From Spirochaetia bacterium (GTDB lineage: Bacteria > Spirochaetota > Spirochaetia > Treponematales > Treponemataceae): a DNA stretch of 17,672 bases. The stretch is from NCBI GenBank assembly GCA_900770075.1, contig CAAGIZ010000243.1, positions 1 to 17,672 on the forward strand. Reading direction: 5' to 3'. The notes beneath the pieces were generated by a model. That model was not told the origin of the DNA. It ran no database searches and saw only the letters and a program-made list of their open reading frames with translations. This document shows positions 9,601 to 14,117 of this stretch, piece after piece (the first letter of the stretch is position 1; the number at the start of each line of letters is the position of its first letter). Both the position numbers and the translations under genes were made by a program.

Positions 9601-12600
9601 CCGTTGCAGTCAGGGTAACTTTGTATTTTCCTTCGGCTGTAAGATTCAAATCGTCTATGCTCCATCTGCCGGACAAAGAAACTGTTCTGCTGGCTTCCAG
9701 AGTTGTTCCTGTTCCCGAAATCGGCTCGATTCTGTAGTTAAGCTGTTTTACGCCGCTTCCGGTGTCGCTTACGCTTCCTGCCAGAGTAAGATTTGTGGTC
9801 AGAATGTTGCTTTCTGCAAGGGGGCTGGTCAGGGCAAGGGTTGGAGCGGTGATGTCGTAAGTTACAGTAACGGCATATTCGCTCTGGTTTTCAGCCTCGT
9901 CCGCAAGGGTGATTTTATAGACAGCACTTCCCTCGTTGAAATTTTCCGGGGTAAAAGTCCATGGGTTTTCTGTTCTGGTTATGCCGTCTTCCGAACCGTT
10001 TATCTTGATGGAGGCAGAGTTTTTTTCTGTTATTGTTCCGCTTATAGAGAAGACCTGTTTTGCAAAGTAAGTTCCGCCGTCTGTCAGTTCAGTAGCCGGG
10101 TTTCCATCTGCGTCAAAAATTTCAGTTCCAGACAGGGTGGTCGTCGGGGCGGTGGAATCGACAATCAGTTTTATCACGTCGCAGTCGGCACTGGCATTTC
10201 CTGCCTTGTCCGTTGCCTTTATGTGGACAGTACAGCGTTCATCCTCGGCAAGTCCCAAATCCGTAAGGGAAACCGTCCACTTTGTAATGCTTCCGTCCTT
10301 TGTAAGGGTAGCCGGGAGCCAGCCCTTTTCTGTGGAAGGAATTTCAGATTCAGCATAGTCCCTGAGTTTAAAGTAAACAGAGTCTATTCCGCTTACATCG
10401 TCCCCGCAGGTACCTTTCAGCGTCTTGATGTTAGCCGGGTTCAGGTAAAAGTCGATTGAGCCGGTGTAGCCAGTGTCGTCCGGGCTTTCTTTGGAATTGT
10501 ATTCCGTCAGCTTTAAATCCGGTGCCTGATTGTCTACGGTGAATTCAGTTTTTACAGAATTTGATTCACCGTAGCGGTTGTACGCGGTAAAGACAAGCCC
10601 GTATTTTCCGTTTTCAAGCTTGAGGGGTGGGGTACTCTCTTTTAATGCGCATTTCCATGTCAGAGAATTTTCAGTGTCCACCGTAACTGCCAGATTCTCG
10701 GAAAGCTTTTTAAGTTCATCGTTATTAGCCGCCGTGGTTCCGATTGTTGCAGAGGTAAACTGCGCCGACACGGAAGCTTCCTTGCTGGAAACGGTTCCGC
10801 TGAACACAGGTCTTTCGGTCTGGTAGGTGTTCACGTAATCAATGTTTATGGCAGGAGCACCGGCAGAAACCGCAATAAAGAATTCTCCCGTGGTGCCTAT
10901 TCCCTTTTCCTTGCTGTTTGCTTCGGATTCCAGGTAGTCTAGAGCGTCTATGCGGATTTTATAAACCCCTTCTTCAGGAGGCAGGACGTAAGAAAGCGTA
11001 TAGGTTGATTTATTTACGGGGATTTCATAAGGATTTTTTTTGTAAGTTGAACTTACTTTATCGCCGCTGAGTTCCTTGCCGTCCTTGTCAAAAAGCGTAA
11101 CTTTTACGGTAACTATGGAATCATCGTCGCTTATGGCAGCGGTAATCTTGTTGTTGGAAATTGTTCCGAAGAGGTTTCCTTTTTCCGTGCCTATGTTTAA
11201 CTCTTTGTTTTCGTCCTGAAACTCATAGATTTTACTTGCATTACTCAGGCTGATGACCGGTCTGTCAGATTCCTGATTTACGGACAGACCGGAATATCCG
11301 CTTGTCTGAGAAAAAAATTCGCCCCTGTTGCCCACCTTGTCCGTGGCAAAAAGCCTTATGTCGAGTTTTCCGTCCGGAAGCCCGGTGGTGTCAATGGGAA
11401 CGGTGATGGAATAGGATTTTCGAAGGTCGATAGGCTCGCCTTTTAATTCATCATCAACATAAACCTGCATTTCCACCTTTTCCAGGTTGGACTCTTCAAC
11501 AGCACCCTTAACGGTGATTGTTCCGTTTACGAAAGGCCCGGTTTTTCCGTCATATTCATCGAGGACAGGCGTAATGGAAGAAATTTCTACCACAGGCACT
11601 TTTGTATCAACCTGAAGGTTTTGGGAAACAGTATTGTAGTGACCGGAAGAAGCTTTTCCGTAGAGTTCCAGGGTGTAAAGATAAGATTTTTCCTTCGGAG
11701 CGGCAATTTCGCCGTAGTCAGGTAGTTTGGAAAGGTTCAGGAACCAGTTTCCCTCACCGTCGCAGGCAAAGGCATCTGTGTTTTCCCAGCCTTTATCCAG
11801 ACCCGGACGTTTTATTTCTGCCGAAACAGAAGCAACTTTAGTGTTTGTGTCCTGATCCGTTACGGTGATCGTTGCATTGAGCAGGGCAGTATAAAGAGAA
11901 CCGCTCTTTAAAGTTGCAGTTCCCTTAAAAGTAAAATCCGAAGAAGGCAGCAGGTTTGCCGTCCTGTTTTCGCCAGTTGCACCCTCCCAGTACAGAGGCT
12001 CTATGGTCAAAGTCGGAGGAACCCCGGCCTCGTTTCCTTCAAAGCCGAAAACCGTGTTCTGGGCAAATTCAACGTTGTCGATGTCCCGGCCGGTAACGGC
12101 AAGAAAATAAAATTTTTCAAGGACAATGGACGCTTCAGGCAAAGTTACAGAAAAAGTCCTGGTGGAAACAGAAGCTTCCCCGGAATTGTGCTGACCGTAG
12201 TCGTAAATCAGCTTCCAGCCCTCAGCAATGTCAGTCGCCGGATTTTCTTCAGAAGCCTTAGAGTATTCTGTAAAGGAAGCATCCTCATCTTCCAGAGCCT
12301 TTACCTTTGCGGCAAGTTTTTCCACGATTTCGCTTTTTAAGGCCTCTTCGCTTTCGGGCACCGTATCAAATTCCTTCATCCACACCTTTACGGTTGCCCC
12401 GGATTTTTCGTTTCCGTCCAGGTCAATCTGCGTCTGGTCAAGCCCCTGCGAAACAGTTACGGAAACGGCATTTCCTGCAGAAGCCTGCTGGTTTGCAGAA
12501 GAGCCGAACTTAAATTCAAAACCGTTTACCTGATAAGTCGGGTTTGCATTCGGATTCAAGGAAAAATAAAGCCTCTTGTCCGCTTCCTCAGCAGCAGACT

Positions 12601-13648
12601 GGGTGTTCTTTTCCGCCGCCCTGAGGATTTCAAGGGCAGACGTATTTTTCAAAGTGCCGTTGATTACGTTTTTAAGGTCGCCGGCCGTCAGTTTTATGCT
12701 GGAAGCGTTTTTCTGGCTCAAAAGGCTGTCATAAACGTCATCGTAAAGGTACAGGCTGCAGGTTGAATTCCCCCTTTCGTCGGAAGAAATTTCTTCAGCC
12801 GTCCTTGAATCAGAGCCTTCCGGAGGAGTTACATATCTTTTGGCATCGTCAGAAAGTTTTATGGAACAGGTAAACTGCTGCGTGCCCTCGCTTTCACCGT
12901 AAATCTGGCTGTACCTTGTGTCAGAGCTGCTGCCGGACTGGGCGATTATTACGCTGGTACCGCCGGAAATTTCAATATTTTCTTCCCTAAAGCTGTCCAG
13001 TTCTTCGCCGTCGTAGTTTTCGTGGGAAACAATCTGATTTTCACCGTTAAAAACCGTCACGTCCATGGAAGTTACGGCGTGCAGTTCAGAAATGGTACCT
13101 TCTATCGTAAAAATAGAACCGTAAGCCGAAGGAGAAGCGCTGCTGGTCTTTAAAACACCAGGATTTTTAATCACAAAGACAGGAGCCGTGTTGTCGATGT
13201 CGAAGGTTCTGGAGTCAGAAACGGAACTCTGACCGTCAGAAACCGTTACCGTAATGACGTAAGTACCGTCCGCCAGCTGCCAGCCGTTGTAATAGTTCTC
13301 AGCGGAAAGGTCGTATTTGTTCAAAGTTACAGACCAGTGTTCCTGTTTCTGGTCGATTTGAGCAGGAATGTCCGTCAAAATGGTTTCCAAAGAGCTGGAA
13401 TCCGAAGCCTCATCTTTTTTGGAAACAGAAACCTTTACGGTCTTAACGTTTTTATCGTCCCAGCAGTCACCGTAAAGAACAAAACTGTCCCGGATTATGG
13501 CAAGACTGGGCGGGTAGGTGATTTTAACAGTCGGAGCCTTGGTATCAACCGATTCGCCCAGACCTACGTCCTTACAGCCTGCAAAAAAAGTCAGAAGCCC
13601 CAAAGCAAAAATTTCCACAAAAAAGAGTTTTAACGCGACTTTTTTCAT
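1787..13648 (-). CDS. Giant Ig-like-repeat surface lipoprotein, about 3953 residues
   Basis: One uninterrupted frame encodes a protein of roughly 420 kDa. The ATG at 13648 has GGAG six bases upstream. The in-frame TTG at 13660 overlaps that SD and is rejected. The signal peptide runs MKKVALKLFFVEIFALGLL and ends in a lipobox, FFAG-C25, so the mature protein should be lipidated and membrane anchored. About 20 Ig-like modules follow, each introduced by a linker such as VDTKAP, IDNTAP, LDNTAP, VDSTAP, YDITAP, HDKTAP, TDTTAP or ADRTAP. Spacing is 100-125 residues in the regular part (about residues 1035-1930). A longer block (about 150-680) has no such linker and includes a helix-prone stretch near SEEALKSEIVEKLAAKVKAL. 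From residue 3324 a TIG-like segment (VTIEGFNIGD) and a propeller-like region rich in Asn and Tyr complete the protein. Adhesion or surface binding is the likely role by analogy with other bacterial Ig-like giants; the ligand is unknown. Confidence 0.9.
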   Translation of the reverse strand: MKKVALKLFFVEIFALGLLTFFAGCKDVGLGESVDTKAPTVKITYPPSLAIIRDSFVLYGDCWDDKNVKTVKVSVSKKDEASDSSSLETILTDIPAQIDQKQEHWSVTLNKYDLSAENYYNGWQLADGTYVITVTVSDGQSSVSDSRTFDIDNTAPVFVIKNPGVLKTSSASPSAYGSIFTIEGTISELHAVTSMDVTVFNGENQIVSHENYDGEELDSFREENIEISGGTSVIIAQSGSSSDTRYSQIYGESEGTQQFTCSIKLSDDAKRYVTPPEGSDSRTAEEISSDERGNSTCSLYLYDDVYDSLLSQKNASSIKLTAGDLKNVINGTLKNTSALEILRAAEKNTQSAAEEADKRLYFSLNPNANPTYQVNGFEFKFGSSANQQASAGNAVSVTVSQGLDQTQIDLDGNEKSGATVKVWMKEFDTVPESEEALKSEIVEKLAAKVKALEDEDASFTEYSKASEENPATDIAEGWKLIYDYGQHNSGEASVSTRTFSVTLPEASIVLEKFYFLAVTGRDIDNVEFAQNTVFGFEGNEAGVPPTLTIEPLYWEGATGENRTANLLPSSDFTFKGTATLKSGSLYTALLNATITVTDQDTNTKVASVSAEIKRPGLDKGWENTDAFACDGEGNWFLNLSKLPDYGEIAAPKEKSYLYTLELYGKASSGHYNTVSQNLQVDTKVPVVEISSITPVLDEYDGKTGPFVNGTITVKGAVEESNLEKVEMQVYVDDELKGEPIDLRKSYSITVPIDTTGLPDGKLDIRLFATDKVGNRGEFFSQTSGYSGLSVNQESDRPVISLSNASKIYEFQDENKELNIGTEKGNLFGTISNNKITAAISDDDSIVTVKVTLFDKDGKELSGDKVSSTYKKNPYEIPVNKSTYTLSYVLPPEEGVYKIRIDALDYLESEANSKEKGIGTTGEFFIAVSAGAPAINIDYVNTYQTERPVFSGTVSSKEASVSAQFTSATIGTTAANNDELKKLSENLAVTVDTENSLTWKCALKESTPPLKLENGKYGLVFTAYNRYGESNSVKTEFTVDNQAPDLKLTEYNSKESPDDTGYTGSIDFYLNPANIKTLKGTCGDDVSGIDSVYFKLRDYAESEIPSTEKGWLPATLTKDGSITKWTVSLTDLGLAEDERCTVHIKATDKAGNASADCDVIKLIVDSTAPTTTLSGTEIFDADGNPATELTDGGTYFAKQVFSISGTITEKNSASIKINGSEDGITRTENPWTFTPENFNEGSAVYKITLADEAENQSEYAVTVTYDITAPTLALTSPLAESNILTTNLTLAGSVSDTGSGVKQLNYRIEPISGTGTTLEASRTVSLSGRWSIDDLNLTAEGKYKVTLTATDVLGNTSAESTVEFYHDKTAPELTASVSDTAKFKYTNPTDGKTYRVYGSNSFNIEATATDGVSGISSVTANSTSTLVKGEDGIWRGTVIANPEENGNAKITVVAADKFGNPATVTIDDLFIDTKAPEFSGTIDYPQNPTKETFTLSGTVTDNLGAGNIESVIVKDSVDSSKTYNATLATEDSAIRWTLTLTPDADAKGENQTKDGIHTYTVTASDKLGNKSSVNCIVTTDTTAPYWYTGNEKDKLPYISTKASDQKITISDSNGTTADYSLYNSSSLMIAAKAKDATTTEIKLLYSVNGSEWTETDNGSIEIETGITEGINQVKIKARDEASNENSEITVSFFADRTAPKAPELKSVDGNSNSDLIENLKKQSSDKLVNGTQDVTFTVEVEDDISGGPDTVSGIHSVQLTKIGTTILNPPIEGIPAEENLYEITLPKEKFATGSVTVTVKDKAGNSTDLGLFNLRLDNTNPSITLNAPGDSDTSTAERDVNKTISLSGSASDNQGLDTSSLKLEYSTDNANWTELSSSNAGETFAVTLIDSVISVKNLDTTKFSDKSTLYIRATISDEAKNSAQSNLLELYINQDTDRPAVKISNLVKSNGTFLLKYGTDAQISGTITDDDATETAIIEKLVISDKPYTGTEEVTNRATFTKNSGDFTFTPADKTDGEKTLYFYIKDNNGNEFYTTAATSAENPKLYLKGEKLDDSYAAQKLTYKSDSNSPTVTEMKGELYKDNSGTVTVPDYSFSDANSTLSTSFVAGGSERRYAKFRFEAQDSSGIEGMTFELFDEKNNSVLKLKTSGTIAAEDFTTSGTLTVSATDSTVSVWTTEIIDLENLTTSQYMAKVTPYDNAGLSGNGNVYFNVDNSAPTIRIQTPAAGTEVTGVISITGTANDSGSAGTQNLQWLIPTQSELTAANAMTEAEKLEYLKGLAWNGGEDSLAAGTTVTSWKFDFDGKNDSATSDPENFIFRGGNPVLDVYDSSNFASEITDGVYTLPILFMATDSIGNYSIYESYTLRHNPDGDKPKLDFLYPTVSDYASGEKYAVLGGTIRATGSAVIPSGTTTVNSVYYQIADENGKFTDTDKNTAQTTYGYTVLSAYDVAKTVLGTDYTQRSVSEDVLKKLGFATQEEMDAWWGIKANGTAAWNILLNEKGELNPKDELQSETQNNENPTTNITVRVCGVNAEGKFGAWTSGDNIIAIHIDNTAPVISSAVKQYANPITSNPAAEPAATASQIYKTDMFLKGDWYLTATLLDETGVKSYSVNKGNSLLNKGTGYFVQESVTESGKNGVRLYIPIDKSSDSVSYTIEANDAEHTATQTFSFKLDNTAPTLDSLTGNGSDLISGKTVEDSNYVYTIGGKSDDTGSGVERVLFYFMRKAEITQTTIGNQVILDPMITTGTQDSKVPLSSLTPLEISQGGEKFTLYAKKQEGSSTTDTFTLTSEDSHIRTGGLIYIDGLYRKITKIEGKDVTFEPALSETKGSIEAYFPIAQVIDNSATEKVKSSSSNSFEFESGDDGDGMPETFSKTGTTWTWDASIHSTNMPDGPATLVILAFDEAGNVNGKSFNLMIANNAPRLAKVWLGTDLNNDNKFTDDSTIKEIVEYNILGAEGNEQKEYTLDFTAKLKDGTTPKFPAGTFKIKKDLAVIPEFTGGNGSIGMIPNTSATDTTKTTGTVKGASASDVTGTGTEKTLTDITDGSFTSQKLTASAKANSIYAFVMKKNELGADGTDKGISFTFWDETEETVQGTDSQYSVLYVKNFTVAQTDRTRPNAVIDTFKWHSLTDNSIYGSETAESFTDLKGHIELEDDWKKASGYNAEATNGQFDGDPKVSGKITIRGSAYDDTNLTALYAAIDGFTFANSTASTGLTKTTVTTTEKGTPKTRTMVQLATYADGSWTPTSGGMDEYGWNFTVTDGGIDQTGHRVIWQLDWDTSKISGIVGADKTIAIAAQDYTGNYSWQTASIQPEDETAHNNPEYRVDVVPYVTEIKNSMLTKKHKSKGSVYGQSSTGGYSVNATETVTIEGFNIGDTKTISMSKISTGNYDYTVSGIKALNNYNNNAAHGEAPETSLVNFYNKRPNNENNNILTDDIKFYVWETKYGAQSNNGRLSEPVMKIDPKTLQIKFAFRNSADSFSMGGSSDSSTDHSYQVWQGNYAAFRNIAFAIDTNGVTHGIAAGIDTNPQTNSLAAGKLSYFSSKWGTSGSGSEGNYGGTNAIRFDSIGVSSNYKDYVKGVAVSGTIIDEYRYESPVLATTVYNNVTNIYAAYYDSLQGQIRFRYGTLPSSKTNFGQFVDNKTRTNADPGKVPFDAHPDNYSLIAGNDAVDYTTKQTGYKAGSAVAIDAIAGATDVVIAVFTDGQNLYYTYKINPATDYDLGEGGKYGSTSNGTSFTNSGYWSEPKTIFTGGGKYCSIKADALGGIHIAAFDDKVNQDLKYAYLEHYWSNYSEDTDSVIVDGYGITGTHVNIDVQLEIVGSGYKAVPYISYYNDSTCLTKLAYLLPQKDGESITMNYRLSGVDDYDRYTGNWEVIIIPTENEIQQDNTSIGLWKQISTGNIGKVYPSDDADIKAQAGKTTTPTAKTGECYGNGTINPVIAYGITDGAQGKIEIAQLK
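3680..13550 (-). repeat. Protein-level Ig-like module array inside the giant lipoprotein
   Basis: Linkers of the type [V/I/L/Y/H/T/A]D-x-[T/S]-x-P fall at approximate plus-strand positions 13540, 13200, 11605, 11275, 10820, 10535, 10160, 9860, 9555, 9240, 8920, 8570, 8205, 7855, 7455, 7015, 6550, 6000, 5640, 4910, 4320 and 3680. Each is followed by a beta-rich block ending in phrases such as V.DKAGN, A.D..GN or V.D. .GN before the next linker, the usual form of bacterial Ig-like repeats found in adhesins. The modules diverge in sequence, and DNA-level identity between them is low, so this is an old, diversified array and not a recent tandem expansion. Confidence 0.8.
4829..4861 (-). other. 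Calcium-loop-like motif in the giant lipoprotein
   Basis: The residues DLNNDNKFTDD occur just after the linker NNAPRLAKVWLGT. Acidic and Asn residues at loop positions 1, 3 and 5, with more Asp near the end, resemble the DxNxD loops of dockerin or thrombospondin type 3 repeats. It occurs once in clear form, so it could stiffen one inter-module junction by binding calcium. The call rests on motif spacing only. Confidence 0.35.
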
Positions 13649-13658
13649 ACAAATCTCC
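13646..13658 (-). promoter_or_regulatory. Ribosome binding site deciding the start of the giant gene
   Basis: On the minus strand GGAG (13658-13655) stands six bases before the ATG at 13648. The next upstream in-frame start, TTG at 13660, overlaps this SD and has none of its own, so the ATG is chosen. The protein then begins MKK, typical of a signal peptide. Confidence 0.75.
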
Positions 13659-13681
13659 AAAAAAAGGTCAGCAATTTTAAT

Positions 13682-13687
13682 TTTATA
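13682..13687 (-). promoter_or_regulatory. Candidate -10 element of the giant gene
   Basis: The minus strand reads TATAAA in an AT-rich stretch 34 bases before the ATG. Seventeen bases upstream I see no good -35 match (TGCCAA at best, next to the arm of a hairpin). The promoter is therefore supported mainly by its -10 box and position. Confidence 0.35.
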
Positions 13688-13702
13688 ATTTTATTGGCGG
13701 CT

Positions 13703-13753
13703 TTTTTGGCAGCCCGCTTCCTTCGACAGGCTCAGGAACCGGGCAGCCAAAAA
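13703..13753. repeat. Long imperfect hairpin containing TTCGACAGGCTCAG
   Basis: TTTTTGGC, GCCCG and TTCCT on the left pair with AGGAA, CGGGC and GCCAAAAA on the right. That gives 18 base pairs broken by an A-A and a C-C mismatch, closed by the loop TCGACAGGCTC. The T run is on the 5' side and the A run on the 3' side on either strand, the reverse of a terminator. The loop sequence resembles a TTCGACAGGCTCAG motif I recall from intergenic repeats in many bacteria; that parallel is from memory. Confidence 0.55.
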
Positions 13754-13769
13754 CCGGGCTTTCCGCACT

Positions 13770-13849
13770 TCCGCGTCGGGGCGCTCCATTCCTACGCTAC
13801 GCTTCGGAACGCCTTCGGCGGTGCTCCAATCCCTAGCCGAAGGCTAGGG
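13770..13849. repeat. GC-rich dispersed intergenic repeat, copy C, with an 8-bp hairpin
   Basis: Read on the minus strand, about 13805-13836 gives GGATTGGAGCACCGCCGAAG then GCGTTC, matching the repeat at 1676-1712 and in part 32-40. Next to it CCCTAGCC (13831-13838) pairs perfectly with GGCTAGGG (13842-13849) around a GAA loop. The reading frames across it encode only Arg/Pro-rich text typical of shadow frames in GC-rich DNA. Confidence 0.5.
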
Positions 13850-13856
13850 CGTGCGC

Positions 13857-13969
13857 CGAGTTTGCCTGCAAACTCGCAGTGGGTGGCGTTTACGCCATCC
13901 CCGGGGCACACATCAATCGACGAGTTTGCGCGAGCAAACTCGCAGGGGTGGGCATTTACGCCCATCCCC
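13857..13969. repeat. Tandem pair of two-hairpin units in the divergent promoter region
   Basis: Unit 1 (13857-13902) and unit 2 (13921-13969) share the same plan and most of their sequence. Hairpin one is CGAGTTTGC paired with GCAAACTCG: 13857-13865 with 13868-13876 in unit 1, and 13921-13929 with 13934-13942 in unit 2. Hairpin two follows after CAG: 13881-13888 with 13893-13900, and 13945-13953 with 13960-13968, each with one G-U pair. In hairpin two the differences between units keep pairing (GGCG/CGCC against GGGC/GCCC). An 18-base spacer separates the units. The whole lies between two divergent lipoprotein genes. Confidence 0.75.
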
Positions 13970-14051
13970 GTACTATTCCACCTATACAAATCGGCAAAAA
14001 AATCCCCAAAGTTTAGAAAAAATGACAAACAGAATCTCAAAAATCTCCAGT

Positions 14052-14079
14052 TTGACATCTTTTACATCTCCGGTAATTT
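14052..14079 (+). promoter_or_regulatory. Candidate promoter of the hydrolase-mnmE operon
   Basis: A perfect -35 box TTGACA (14052-14057) is followed after 16 bases by TAATTT (14074-14079), a weak -10. An alternative TATCTT at 14080-14085 is too far away at 22 bases. The ATG is 38 bases beyond the -10. The -35 match makes a promoter here likely; the exact -10 is unsure. Confidence 0.45.
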
Positions 14080-14117
14080 TATCTTAAATCCTGCCGGAAT
14101 GTGCCGATACTGTAGAT

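Noticed and set aside
9554..10459. 301-codon plus-strand frame opposite the giant gene
   Set aside because: It is antisense to well-patterned Ig-like modules. The Cys-rich, Ser/Phe-rich text is a mirror of repeated codons, with no SD or family match. The same applies to the plus-strand frames at 3764-4246 and 4416-5000.
13649..13660. Upstream TTG start (13660) for the giant gene
   Set aside because: The TTG overlaps the GGAG that serves the ATG at 13648 and has no SD of its own.
13703..13753. Possible terminator in the divergent region
   Set aside because: The T run precedes the stem and the A run follows it on both strands, the opposite of an intrinsic terminator. No gene ends here.
13857..13969. 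Possible CRISPR array
   Set aside because: There are only two repeat units, they differ in length and sequence, each holds two internal hairpins, and the 18-base spacer is too short.
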